NCBI RefSeq assembly: GCF_963259705.1
Contig: NC_081852.1
Location: 60,514,859 to 60,578,858, forward strand
Origin: Myotis daubentonii
Taxonomy: Eukaryota > Chordata > Mammalia > Chiroptera > Vespertilionidae
DNA length: 64,000 nucleotides
Direction: 5' to 3'
Of the stretch, positions 22,966-34,619 are shown piece by piece. The stretch's first letter is position 1. Every line of letters begins with the position of its first letter. Below the pieces are notes generated by a model that was given only the letters and a program-made list of their open reading frames with translations, made no database searches and was not told the origin of the DNA. A program made the position numbers and the translations under genes.

Positions 22966-23679
22966 GGAAAACGAGACCCAGGAAGTCGGGGGACGTCCCT
23001 GATCAACCAGGAGCCCGGCCACAAAGCAACCAAAGCAAGTGGTTGGTCCTTGAGCCTGTCAGTCCCTTCTGCCCAACATAAGCCTAAGCTCCAGGGTCAG
23101 GGCCTTGTCTAGCCAATACGTACCCTGAAACATACGCCCAAACACACCCCACCCAGGAGCCTGACGAACAGCAGGTAGATGAGGCTTTGAATGAGCAAGC
23201 ACCTGAGTAAATGACCATAACACCACGGTGACCCGAGATCAGAGACACATCCCAGAACCGAGGCAGCTGAACGGCTGTTAACAATTTCTACCTAAGACTT
23301 CAGAAGTCTTCCCAGCCTAGTTTAGTTCTCAAAAACACTGCATTAAGCATCTCTATGCACAACATTTTAATTAATTCTTTGGGACAGATCCTCAGATATG
23401 AAATTGCCCTAAATTTCTACGATGGAAGAATGTTGCCTCTTGGAGAGGGACACCACACTGTCTCTATATCCAATGGCAGCAAAGATTTCAATCAGCACTG
23501 GGACAAGGTTAGGTGAAGAAGCCAAACGCAAAATTCTGATTATTCCAGGCGTAGACGTTATTGCCCTACATGTGTGAGTGTGCACGTGGTGTGTGTGTGT
23601 GTGTGTGTGTGTGTGTGCACACACGTGCATGCATGTGCCTGTACTACACAATCAAGAGAAGGGAAAAACAGAAAATATA
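22966..23679. other. Unique DNA with a TG microsatellite
   Basis: No gene is seen. AT-rich from 23.28 kb. Confidence 0.35.
23589..23617. repeat. (GT)n microsatellite
   Basis: About 14 GT units, flanked by mixed TG/CA alternation (GCACACACGTGCATGCATG) that could adopt Z-form DNA. Confidence 0.95.
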
Positions 23680-25124
23680 AGCAGAAGAATGTATGTCCAA
23701 GACACTGGTGTTAGCAGACAAGAACTTTAAAATAATTATGATTTGTTTAAAAATAAGAGGAAAAGATAGACAAAACGAAAGAGACAGAGGAGAATGTTAA
23801 ATACAGAATTGAAATACATATTAAAATATGAAATGGCCATCCTAGTATAAAAACCACAAAATGTGAAATTCAGGACTCACTAGATAAGATTTATAGGACA
23901 GAGCAGAAAACAGGATTTGTGACCCAAGAGACAGAGCAACAGAAAATACCCAAACTGTGGCACAGGAAGAGAGAAGGAATGAAAAAAAATAAGAGCATTA
24001 AAGCTCTGAGGGCCAGTCACCAGGACTACCCTCCCCCCAATTAGTCAGTCCAACCAGGGAAGGGAAGTGGGTAAGAAGAGCAATAATATAAAGAAATAAG
24101 TCCAGAATTTTCCAAAACAAGTGACATCTATCAACCAGAGAGCTAGCTTTAAATCTAAGACACAATAGACTAAATTTGGTTCCTAAATACTACAAAAATA
24201 GGCAAACATCTCGTGAGACAGAACAAATTAAAAAGGAGAGAAAGTAAAAATAAACTGTACAAGGAATGAAAATAGGGAATATAATTACAGAGATTTAAAA
24301 CATAATGAGAAAACTAATAACAATTTTCCACCTCAAAAAACTGAAAACCTGGCTTAATATAATTAACCTAACTAGAGCTTAAAAAATAAATAATCTGATA
24401 ACTACAAGAGCAATTAAATCAACAGTTTAAAAAGTCTCCCACAAATACCAGGTTATATAATATACACAAAATCTACTAAATGTTCAAAGAAGAGATCAAT
24501 TTAATATAAATTCTTATAGAGAACATAAAATAGAGAATGCTCAACCTATTCCATGAAGTCAGTTTATTTTTGAAACTCAAATCAGACAAGGACTCTATGA
24601 GAAAGGAAAAAAAAATAGGCCAATCTCATTCATAAGCACAGTTGAAAAAAATCCTAAACCAAAAAAACCAGGAAGCCTAGTCCAACAGCTGTTTAGAAGA
24701 TAGTGTTTAGTGACCCAGTAAGGTTCAACCCAGAATTCAAAAAAGATTTAACATTAATAAATCTATGAGTATTTATCCACATTAACAGGCATGGGTGAGG
24801 GGATCACATCAATTCCAATTGATGCAGAAAAATCATTTAATAAAGTTCAGAGGCCATTAATGACTTTAAAATTTTCTCAGACAACCAGAAGAGAACTTTC
24901 CACCAAAAGCCTACAGCAAGCATTGTTTCGGGTAGTGAAACATCAGCATCTTTCTTTTTAAAATAAGTAAACAAGGTAAGTATATTAATTATCACCACAT
25001 CTGCACTGAACATGGTGTTGGGCGTCCTAGCCAGCACAACATGCTCAGTAAAACAAATAAATGATTACCAGAGGAGAGGGAAAGAAGCAAACTTCTCATT
25101 CATAGGTGATGTGATTGTGTACAT

Positions 25125-25204
25125 TGAGCATGTCAAACTCACAGCCCGAGGGCCACATGCCTCATTTATTTGGCCTGTGTTAGCCTTTGACTTTGACATG
25201 CTTG
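25125..25204. mobile_element. 80-bp hAT MITE with perfect target duplication
   Basis: The ends TGAGCATGTCAAACTC and GACTTTGACATGCTTG form a near-perfect inverted repeat. Perfect 8-bp duplications GTGTACAT flank it at 25117-25124 and 25205-25212. The interior has CCCGAGGGCCACATG and TTTATTTGGCCTGTG, as in the ends of larger hAT elements. It interrupts the reverse-transcriptase region of the L1 relic. Confidence 0.9.
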
Positions 25205-25486
25205 GTGTACATAGAAAATCAAAGAATATACACAGAGTATGTTAAAATCAGAGTGAGAATTAAGCAAGAAACTAGATAGAAGACGAGCACACAAAAAATC
25301 AACAGCATTTTCTATACTAATCAAAAAGAAATCCGAACCCTAAAACAGACACCACAATGAGGGCCCAGCGGCAACATTACATTAAAAAATGATTAACGCT
25401 GAGAGACTACAGAGGGCCTAAGTAAGCATATGTAGAGAGCATATTCTTGAAGAGGAAGAGTCATACCATCAAAATGTCATTCTCTC

Positions 25487-25867
25487 AGACTCTGGCTGGG
25501 TCACTCAGTTAGAGCCTGATATGCAAGGTTGCAGGTTCAATCCCAGTCAGGGCGCATACAAGAACCAACCAATCTATAATAATAAAAGCAATATGCTAAT
25601 TAGACCCAACATCCTTCTGGACAACTTTCCGGAAAAAAGCTGGGGCTGGGAGGAAGCCCGGGTCCCGGTGCCAGAGGGAAGCCCGTGCTGGCAGCCTGGG
25701 GAAGGAAGGCCTATTCTTGCACGAATTTCATGCATCAGGCCTCTAGTGAATGCATAAATAAGTGCAACAACAAGTCTCCCTCCCTCCCTCATTCCCTCCC
25801 TCCCTCCCTCCCTCCCTCACTCCCTCTCCTCCCTTTCAAATCAATAAATGAAAAAAAAATTTTAAAG
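25487..25867 (+). mobile_element. Bat tRNA-derived SINE, split by a Helitron
   Basis: The head has a diverged A-box-like CACTCAGTTAGAGCC and B-box-like GGTTGCAGGTTCAATCCC, then CAGTCAGGGCGCATACAAGA. After the Helitron the SINE resumes with TGAATGCATAAATAAGTGCA, a TCCC-rich region grown into (CCCT)n at 25778-25826, and ATCAATAAATGAAAAAAAAA. Perfect 13-bp duplications ATGTCATTCTCTC lie at 25474-25486 and 25868-25880. The insertion is L1-mediated and lies in the old L1. Confidence 0.9.
25573..25746 (+). mobile_element. Non-autonomous Helitron (HeliBat-type, 174 bp)
   Basis: It begins TCTATAATAATAAAAGC with the characteristic AATATGCTAATTAGACC, and ends GCATCAGGCCTCTAG. A subterminal hairpin, TGCACGAA pairing with TTTCATGCA, sits 12 bp before the CTAG end. 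It is inserted exactly between host A and T with no target duplication: joining CCAACCAA to TGAATGCATAAATA restores the SINE. These are the defining features of Helitron insertion. It has no Rep/helicase gene and would need an autonomous partner. Confidence 0.93.
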
Positions 25868-27097
25868 ATGTCATTCTCTCCACATCCATCTATAGATCCA
25901 AGTGCCTCCAATCAAAACAGAAAGGCCTTTCCCAAGAATTTGACAAGCAGATTCTGAAATCTGTTATGACCACAATGTGAGGACTTACCCCCGATGTTAA
26001 AAGGCCTACAGCTATGGTAATTAGTACAGTGCAGTATTAGTACAGAAACAGAACCATAAAGCAAAAGAATCATAAATTCAATTATGTTCAACTGTATGAA
26101 AATTAACAACTCCTGTCCATCTAAGACTATAAAGGAAAAGAAAAAGTAAGCCACCAGCTGGGACATCCCTGAAGCCTGTATAACTGACCAAGGAATAGGA
26201 TCCAGAATATATAAATACTGCTATAAAGCAGCAAGAAATGGACCACCCAGGAGAAATATAGGCTTATGCACAGGCATTTTGCAGATGAGCAATCACGAAT
26301 GGCAACATGAAAAGGTGCTCAACCTCCCTGGTAATCAGAGAACTGCATGCTAAGACCATAAGGAGACACTATCTACCCAAAGGTTGGCCACTGGTAAGTA
26401 ACTCCAAGTCTTGGTAAGCATGCCCATCAGCCCCCAGGAGCCTCATCTGCTTCGCCCATTCTTACTGAACGGTATTGTCTTGTAACACGACAGTGCAATG
26501 ACTGTGCCCCGCGTGTGCAGACCCCCAGGAGAAACTGTGACAGGTGTGCACAGGAGCAGCGTACAGAGCGACCACAGATGCAGGGGTGACAGCCAAAGCC
26601 GGGGACAATTCAAGTGCCAGCGACAGGAGAACAGAGAAGTGCAGACGCCAGGGGTGTACAGCCGTACGATGACTGCTATGATGTGCAATGAGCTCCATGC
26701 AGCAACGCGGGTGAAATTCAGAAACTTCATTCTGAGGAAGAAACCCGGTCTCAGGATACCAGACAGCACACTATCCTTTTAGAGCTCCCAACAAGGCCCG
26801 CTAAAGGAGATCCTGTGAGGAGCAGGTAGATGGTCAAGCCGGACACCACTGAAAAGCAAGAGAATGATAAACAGAAAATCCCACACACTGATGACCGTGG
26901 GGTGGGGAGGGGGCGGGAGAGGGGGCCGAGGGAGGGGGCAGGGGAGGGTACACAGGTGAAGTCCACGGGACTGCTGATGGGAATGTCTTACGGCCATACT
27001 AAGTTGACAGGGTCCTGACTATCATTTTATTTTATAATTTACCCATAACTCATATGCTTTAGTGTGCATCAAACAACATGATTTTAAAAAGAAAGAA

Positions 27098-27099
<2 letters not shown>

Positions 27100-27139
<40 letters not shown>
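27100..27139. repeat. (GA)n microsatellite
   Basis: About 20 AG units directly downstream of the L1 relic, in a longer purine-rich tract to about 27170. Confidence 0.95.
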
Positions 27140-27143
<4 letters not shown>

Positions 27144-28440
27144 AAGGAAGGGAGAAGAAAAAGGAGAAACTGCATCAGGAGAATAGGGAAGACCAAGTTA
27201 ACACAGTAAATACCACTGAGGTGGAATTCCATCGGGAGGAACACGGATGTAGCCTGGACATGTCACGTGACGATTGGTAAACAGCAACGGAACTTTACCC
27301 GGGGCTGATTCTTATGCTGAGAGAAACTTTTAAAATTTCAAGCGATCATCTGAGATTGAAAAAGGGGTTGGTCTCACCACCATACCGTGGGTGGATAAAC
27401 CTTTACATGTAAACCAAGACCTTGTAGGTTAATGCATGTGCCTGTGTATTTCCTCAGCACCTCGAGATGTGGTGCCACTGAAGGGATGTGGGCATTTCCA
27501 TACAACAAAAGTCACACCGCTCACGTGGAAGCATTTGGGGACCAGCATGGCTTTTACGGCCATCTGCATCCCTTACACGCCCGTGGACACCCGTGAGAGC
27601 CGTCCGCATGGCCATGGACACCCATTCTCATTTCCTCAGGTGTGTGCATGGCGGTGGGAGATGTACCACACCTATCACCCCCCCTGGAGCACCACTGGAG
27701 GCACAGGAGGGTCCCTGTTGGCCGTGAGAAGAAAAGACCCATTTTCCCATCTTTTAAATGCTTCCCACCACTTCTGCCACTTCCACCACTGGTACAAACT
27801 TCTCCACAAAAATCTGATTAAATCTCTCTAGACTTCCCCACAAAGCTCCACCAGAGAATTTATCACTATTTCTGCTTAGAGTTGGAAACGAGAAAAAAAC
27901 AAAGAACAAGTCAGTGTATGAATCCAATTCCATATGAAAACATTTAAAATACATTAGATTTTTGGTCAAGATGAAAGACACACACAAAAAAATCTAGCAA
28001 TCTATTCTAATTGGGTTCCCATGGTAACTGTACAATTGGGTTTTTCAATATAACATCCCCAAGGCCCCATGCACACTTGTAAAATAGACTTCAAACAGCC
28101 TGGGTTGTTTTCCCATTACAGCACTCCCAGGAAGATCAATTACGACACCCCCCTGCCCTGGCCATTAGTGGCAGGAGGCGTTAGCACCACTGGCCGTATT
28201 AGCAGCAGTCACAGAAGGAAACACCACATATCATGATAATTATATCAAACGAATCATACACTTCAGAGCCATCAAACCTGTTCTGGGTAATAAACTGGTC
28301 CTGGTGCTGTCACAGAATCACATGGAGGAGAGGGGTGGACTCGAGCCCTACCGCACGCCACACCAGTGTGCCTCTCATCGATTCCAAGGGTACACAGAAT
28401 CAATCATTAATAATTACATTATGAGATGACCCTCAAGGTT
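27140..28440. other. Unique DNA, no gene seen
   Basis: Composition is balanced to AT-rich from about 27.8 kb. A 131-codon plus-strand frame (27436-27831) has no domain. An RFX-type X-box lies at 28015-28028. Confidence 0.35.
28015..28028. promoter_or_regulatory. RFX-type X-box motif
   Basis: GTTCCCATGGTAAC is a near-palindrome that fits the RFX-factor X-box consensus GTNRCC(0-3 N)RGYAAC except for C at the R position of the left half-site. It lies in AT-rich, repeat-free DNA (TTCTAATTGG just upstream, ACAATTGGG just downstream). Confidence 0.45.
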
Positions 28441-31400
28441 AATCATATTCTTAGAGACTCTCGCTATGGAATTAAACAACAAACATAGCCGTGCTGGTAA
28501 ATAAATAAGTAAAACGGGACTGGGAATGCAAATCCGCCTTCTCAATATTAATGGCACGCTGGGGACCCGAGCTGCTCCTGCACTGCCCAGCCTCCCTGCC
28601 ACAGGTGGGCCCGAGGCAGGTTCCAGGGCCCCGGCGCTGTGGGCACAGAGGGCGGCAGGAATGGCAACATCCTTAGGTAAAGGTAACAAGCTACGTGTCT
28701 GCAACAATCCTAGAAATCCCTACATGCCTGATGCGTGCCGCGGGCCTACTGACCTGGAGGCTGGGGCAGAGGTGAACGCAGCACCCTCCTACTTCCACAT
28801 GTCCCCCGTCACTGCCACGGATGTAATGCAGGCCAGTTTGGGACAAATGCGGGCCAGCAGCTTCCTATGAGAAATGTCTAGGTCCCCAACTCAACGGAGA
28901 CCTCCAGAAGTTCTCCGACATCTTAGCATGAAGCAGCAAACGGCACGGTCCTTAGGGCTGTAGTTGGTGTCCAGTGAGATGACCACATGCCGCTCCTTGG
29001 TCCAGGCAGGATGGAGACTGAACTGACAGCCCTCAAGAAAAAAGTCAACCCATGAAAACATCCCAACCCAAACGTCTAGACGGGCTCCCTAGCCCCTGCC
29101 TGAGCTCAGTCCTGCGCTGGTCTCTCCTCTCACCTCGCCTTTTCCCATCAGGCCTGGGTGCACTCGAGCGCGTCCACTGGCTCCAGAACAGCACCTGGCC
29201 TGGCCGCCGTCCGGGGCCCTCTAGGAGTCTCTTGCCTGGCCTGCTGCCTCCCTTTCCTGCCACCCTGGGGCCAATGACTCGGCTTGCTGCTCAGAGAGTC
29301 CTCAGCAAGTTGTGTGGCAGCCTTCGCTGGGCCCCCCATCCAGTACAAGCCCCCACCAGGCCCTGGAGAGCTTCGAGCGGGGGCTTCCTGCGGCGAGAGA
29401 TGGAGGCGCACAAGTAGAGCGGAAACTCGGTGGGAGTGGGATGGGCCCCCGGGGAGGGGACATTCTGGGACTGAAGAGGCTGCTGGAGGAGCTGAGAAGC
29501 GGGAGGACTGGGAGAGACACCGGGGCGGAGCTGGTGTGGGCTCCCCATGGAGGTGAGGGGCTCCGAGAAGGCCCCTCCCCACTCTCTCGCAGAGCACAGC
29601 ACGATGCACAGGCTTCCAGAGAACGTGCCGGACGGAGGTGGGGAACGGCTGAAGCGAGTCAGGATGAGTCTCTGAGGCTCATTCCATCTGGGACCTGGCG
29701 GGTAGGAGGTTTCCCTGGGGCAGTTCTAGACCCGGCCTTCGGCGGAAGGAGGGGGAGCGAGAAGCCGCTGACTCTGTCCCTCACCCATGTCCCGGGTGCC
29801 CCGTGTCCACGTCCGGGGCCTCCCTGTGATGCACCGTGTGCTTGGTCGGGAGCAGGTTAGCGTCCCCAGGAGGCTTGTCCAGTGCCCTCAGGGGCAGAGG
29901 TGGGAAGCGGCTGCATGGACAAGCGAGGCCAAAGCAACTGAGGCCACTGAGGCTGCAGCCGGCGGTGGAGGGTATGAGATGTGAAGACTCACCGTCTAAA
30001 TCTAGAGGTCACGTGCACGTTGTTCTGTACCCCAAGGGGCAGCCCCAAGTCTGAGAGGTGAACGGAAGTGGCCTGGCCCAACGCGGAGAACGTGCCCCTT
30101 CCCAGCGGCTTCCAGAAGGTGACCCTGAAGAAGGTGTCCGGGGGCCCGTGTCCTGTCACCGGGGGCCCGTGTCCTGCCGCCGGGTCACACAGAATCAAGT
30201 GCAGGCACTAACGAGCACCCAGCAGCCAACCCGGATCAGGAACGCGCAGCCGTGATCCGGGTTCCCCATGCGTCATCAGGAGTTTCCACGGGACGCGAGG
30301 CACACGCTTCAATGCGGAAATTCTAGAACACCTCTTTAGGGCAACAGAAAAGAGTATTTATTTAACGTCCCAGAATCCATCCTGCTTTAGTTGCTGTGAT
30401 ACTCAACGGACAGGAGTAAACGCATGTTGGGCCCAAAGAAGAAACCTCAACACGCAGAGGAGAAAAGTCGCCGAGGAAACGAGAGGCACGACCTGTGCGG
30501 GCCTCTCTGGGGTGACAAGCAGAGCAGGGACGGCCACGAGCCCAGCAAGGTGACCTCAGTCCAGAGGGAAATGAAACAAGACTCCGGGAGATGCTCTAAT
30601 CACACCAGCGGCAGAAATAAACAATTTTTTTTAAAAGTTAAGAGGAAGTCTTTAAGCCTATACTTTTGCAGGGAATAAAACCCTCAACGAATTATGACTC
30701 CATCTCCTGTGGATTCAAGCTAACAGTAGGGGGACAGGGAGGTGTCACGGAGGTCCCTGGAATCAGAGTGTCTGAGTAACAAAGCCCCCCGGCCCCCCGG
30801 GCCCTATTTTAGCACCTAAAGGCCCACGTCCGGGTGAACTGCTGGCACCATGGCGGACAAGAACGTGGGCGATGGTGTGGGAACGCCGCCATCAGCAAAC
30901 ACGCCTGGAGCTCAGCGCATCCATCTGCCTCGACAGCCCCTCTGATGCTAAGACAAGGCTGACAGAAACAAATTCTTCTGCACAATAAAGAATAGCACAC
31001 CTGGGCTTTCCCTGGGATCGCTGGCTAAACTCAGTAACTTTGGGAAATACATCATTTCTTTTCTTCGCCCAGCCTTCTAGGAAGTCCCGCTGGAGTGTGG
31101 ACGCCTCACTCATAAGAGCAGCTGCAAACACTGAGGACGCCTCGATTAGGTGTCGAGCTAGGACACCATGCGCACCCTCCTCTGATTCCGTCATCCCACA
31201 CCCGCACGCCCTTGAGCTAGGTGACAGGGTCAGGGCACCGGGACTTGGAAGCTCACTTCTCAGGGCCTTTGCCGAGTCTGGCTTTGACCACCGCTGGAGT
31301 GTACAAAGGTCTGCAAAGCCAGTGGCCTACACGTGCCTTTTCCTTGACCCCAGTCCAGGTCAGTGGGGACTCGGGCCAACATCAGACCATGACCACCCAC

Positions 31401-32085
31401 ACCCATTCGGCTGGCACTCAGGATGCTCCACCTCCTTCCTCTGGCACCCACCCTCACCGAGACGCGCCCCCCTCAAACAAGGAGGCGTGTCCATGAAGGG
31501 CAAGGCCACAGGTCCGGTCTCGCACCACCGAGGCCTCACTGCGCCCAGCCCTCCACTGGAGTGGCCCGTCCTCAGCCCCCTCAAGCAGGGCCCCCGTGGG
31601 GGCACTGCTCTCCCCAAGATGCCAGGGATGATGCCTGGTCACACTGGTGTTAGAAAATGTACCGGGCACAGCGATGCGTTTATCTTTGCCACATCTTGCC
31701 CCAGAAGGACCTCCAGCAGCTTCCCGTGTCACCGTGACAGACGCAGCCTGGCGTGATGGGTGGTTAAAAGCCTGCACGAGGCTACAAATCCACCTGGCTG
31801 GGCTCAGAGCCCGCCTCCTGTCCCCGTGGGCCACGCAGGTCACTCACGCTCCCAGGGCTAGTCTCCTCCCAGGCTGAACCGAGATGCTAACGGTGTCTAT
31901 GTCGCCGGGGGGCGGAGGGTGAGGACGTGGTAAGTCGGTCTGTGCGAGCACCCAGCACAGGAAGCCTTCAGTGTTGCTATGAGCAATATCATTATCACAC
32001 CGGCCAGAATCTTCTGGAGCTTGAGTAACTCTACCAGGCCCAACCATTATATGAAGGTAAAGAGATACCCCCACATAAGACCATT

Positions 32086-32122
<37 letters not shown>

Positions 32123-32734
32123 CTATCGTAGAGGTTCTAGTCTTGACAAAGCCTACTTGATGGACCACGCAACCCCCACACGGTGGTGTGAGCAGTCACA
32201 CATGGGGGAATGCTGTCAGCACGCGGTGTCACTGCTGGTTCGTGGCCACTGCCAGTGTCAGATTCTGTGTGTGGTCCTTTGGGAAGTTCTTTCAATTTAA
32301 CAGACGGTTAACGTCAAGCCTTCCAGAGGCAGGGGCTGGGGGCTGTCAGCGACTGGCAGTGCCCACTGGGAAACGCGACGAAGCCCGCTTGCTGGTTCTA
32401 AGCCCAGGCCCCGTAAGCTTGTCAGCGGCCTGGCATACCTGAGCGCTCGGAACAGTGTCACCTGAGCGGAAAGCACTTTGGCATCTCTCAGTAATGTCCA
32501 TTGTACAGAACAGACACCGCAGAGAAACCACTTCCTTAGACACAAAGGGTATTTTAGAAACCCAGCGAGTTAGCACTGAGCTACGTCACGCTCCGGACCA
32601 AACAGAGGTCCGTGAGCCCCTGGAATCAGACACGCGGGAGGTGGAAGCAGTAGCCGGGACCCCATCTCTACTCCTCCTGCCTCCACCAAACAGTTTTGTG
32701 ACTCTGAACTAACAACGTCACTGATGATTATTCA
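28441..32734. other. Unique DNA, no gene or repeat family recognised apart from a CA run
   Basis: A short AT-rich block at 28.43-28.56 kb (CTCAATATTAATGGC) is enhancer-like. The rest is GC-rich, with overlapping unsupported frames up to 238 codons (31040-31756 plus). A roughly 21-bp sequence around GGGGGCCCGTGTCCTG is duplicated in tandem at about 30139-30180. Confidence 0.35.
32087..32121. repeat. (AC)n microsatellite
   Basis: About 17 AC units; it gives a Cys/Val repeat peptide on the minus strand. Confidence 0.95.
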
Positions 32735-32945
32735 GAACTCGCCCTGTGCCGAGTCTGGTCTGATCACCAGATGTGCTCCCTCCCGGTAGTCCACGGCAGC
32801 TTATGAATGGTGGTGTCATCTGTCTTATTTTTGGAGAAACCAAGGCCTGGAAAGATTAAGTGACTTTACTCAAGGTCACAGATAGTAACTAGTGGAACCA
32901 GGTCCAAACTTAAGCTCTGTTCCTAGAGCCTGCACTCTTAACCCC
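32735..32945 (+). mobile_element. MIR SINE relic
   Basis: CCCTGTGCCGAGTCTGGTCT, GGAGAAACCAAGGCCTGGAA, AGATTAAGTGACTTTACTCA, AGGTCACAGATAGTAACTAG and GCCTGCACTCTTAACC follow the MIR consensus in order on the plus strand. Confidence 0.85.
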
Positions 32946-33005
32946 GTGTTATCTGTCCCAAATGAGGGTGTGGGTTATGTGTAAATCTGTAAAATGATGC
33001 CGACG

Positions 33006-33677
33006 GGACTGGAGGGAAACAAGGATGTTGATTGGACCAGAGGGAGACAAAGATGCTGACTGAACTGGAGGGAGACAAGGATTCTGATTGGACCAGAGGG
33101 AGACAAGGATTCTGATTGGACCGGAGGGAGACAAGGATGCTGATTGGACCAGAGGGAAACAAGGATGCTGACTGAACTGGAGGGAGACAAGGATTCTGAT
33201 TGGACCAGAGGGAGACAAGGATGCTGATTGGACCAGAGGGAAACAACGATGCTGACTGAACTGGAGGGAGACAAGGATTCTGATTGGACCAGAGGGAGAC
33301 AAAGATGCTGACTGAACTGGAGGGAGACAAGGATTCTGATTGGACCAGAGGGAGACAAGGATGCTGATTGGACCAGAGGGAAACAAGGATGCTGACTGAA
33401 CTGGAGGGAGACAAGGATTCTGATTGGACCAGAGGGAGACAAGGATGCTGATTGGACCAGAGGGAAACAACGATGCTGACTGAACTGGAGGGAGACAAGG
33501 ATTCTGATTGGACCAGAGGGAGACAAGGATGCTGATTGGACCAGAGGGAAACAACGATGCTGACTGAACTGGAGGGAGACAAGGATTCTGATTGGACCAG
33601 AGGGAGACAAGGATGCTGATTGGACCGGAGGGAAACAAGGATGCTGACTGAACTGGAGGGAAACAAGGATTCTGATT
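33006..33677. repeat. Minisatellite: 24 units of 28 bp with an 84-bp higher-order period
   Basis: Exactly 24 tandem 28-bp units fill 672 bp. Three unit types alternate, starting GAACTGGAGGGAGAC, GGACCAGAGGGAGAC and GGACCAGAGGGAAAC, mostly in that order, giving a trimeric 84-bp period. Because 28 is not a multiple of 3 and no unit has a minus-strand stop, all three minus frames stay open for 229-249 codons with one Pro/Ser/Val-rich repeat peptide. These frames are by-products of the repeat. Near-identical units suggest recent homogenisation and likely length polymorphism. Confidence 0.97.
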
Positions 33678-33814
33678 GGTTCCTCACCTTTTTCCAATTA
33701 CAATTTCATCCTTTTTACAGGACTGTGGTTCCAAATTAAGATTTCTATCCAGACAGTAATTCATACATCAGAAACTATTCATTTCTTATTCCACGTGCTT
33801 ATACTTGTCCAGGT

Positions 33815-33935
33815 AGACAGAATACGTAAGTATGATCACCTCCATACAACAGATGACGCAGCTGGGGGTTTAGCAGTTGCCCAAAGTCACCCAACTAGGA
33901 AACGGCACCTCCCCTCCCACCTCTGGCCTTCATAC
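33815..33935 (+). mobile_element. MIR fragment
   Basis: CAACAGATGACGCAGCTGGG followed by GCCCAAAGTCACCCAACTAG and GAAACGGCACC resembles the central and 3' parts of MIR. It is short and diverged. Confidence 0.55.
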
Positions 33936-34394
33936 ACTAAAAACTCAACTCAGTCCCACAAAAGTGCATTCAGGTGTGTAGCTGAACGTTAACCCTCACC
34001 TCAGACCATGCAAATGTGTCTACCCAGAGCGAGAGGGAAAAGGAAAGATGGGGGTGAGATCCGATGTGGCTGTCCAAGCCTAACCTGCATTCGCCAACCT
34101 CACGCCCAAGTTTTGGTAACATCTGCATCTTCTGTCAGAACCACAAGCCCAGAAACCGTAACGCTGTGATAACATGTTCGGCTTGCAATTTGAAGAGATT
34201 CACACGTCCCCGAGGAGTTACAAAACCACGCACCTAGATGCACAGGCACAGGCACCCGAGAACGCCGCCTGCGGATGGATCCCTCTGGAAGGGGAGCTGG
34301 GGCCCGTCGGGTGGAGAGCACTACCTCCGGGCCACGCTAGGCTCCCTGCAGGTGCTCCAACGTTAGGGCTTGCTAGACCCTCCTGGGGAGGTGG

Positions 34395-34480
34395 CAGAGA
34401 TTCAGGGCCCCAGCTCCTGATCCGGCAGGTCTGCCAATAACCTATGTTTTCCAGCAGCGCCCTGGGAATTCTGACGCCAG
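34395..34480. mobile_element. MER5A-like hAT-Charlie fragment
   Basis: GAGATTCAGGGCCCCAGCTC, then a CCTATGTTTTCCAGCAGCGC block and CCTGGGAATTCTGACGCC, resembles the central-to-terminal part of MER5A. The terminal repeats are not preserved, so the class is moderately supported. Confidence 0.45.
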
Positions 34481-34619
34481 CAGGGCGCGGACGCCGCTCC
34501 CCTATGCTCATGGCCACACCACGCCGAGGAGAGCGACAGGTCCCCTGTTCCAGGGGTGGCTCTCACGAATGACACCAGAGACGGTCAACATCTGAAAGTG
34601 GTCCCTACGTTCAGTCCTT

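Larger units (their letters stand above)
23680..27090 (+). mobile_element. Long ancient LINE-1 relic carrying nested insertions
   Basis: AT-rich plus-strand DNA matches L1 from the ORF1 region (GCAGACAAGAACTTTAAAAT near 23716) through ORF2 to the 3' end. ORF2 landmarks are CCAATCTCATTCATAAGCAC near 24620, ATTGATGCAGAAAAATCATT near 24817, GTGTTGGGCGTCCTAGCCAG near 25014 and CATTCATAGGTGATGTGAT near 25097. After the SINE it resumes with GGAATAGGATCCAGAATATA near 26193 and ACATGAAAAGGTGCTCAACC near 26307. A G-rich 3' UTR lies near 26900. Frames are broken throughout. Insertions are a hAT MITE (25125-25204) and a SINE holding a Helitron (25487-25867). Confidence 0.85.

Noticed and set aside
23680..27090. 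Reverse-transcriptase gene in the L1 relic
   Set aside because: Many stops and indels plus insertions break every frame; only homology fragments remain.
30850..30945. Short frame starting in a good Kozak context (CACCATGGCGGAC)
   Set aside because: Only 31 codons, no downstream donor or family match; the start context alone is not enough.
31040..31756. 238-codon plus-strand frame
   Set aside because: Overlaps five other frames in GC-rich DNA, has biased composition and no recognisable family.
33006..33677. CRISPR-like regular repeat array
   Set aside because: Units are contiguous with no unique spacers, and the genome is mammalian.
32938..33697. Three overlapping minus-strand frames of 229-249 codons encoding a Ser/Pro/Val-rich repeat protein
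   Set aside because: They are three frames of the same 28-bp minisatellite, open only because the unit has no stop in any phase.
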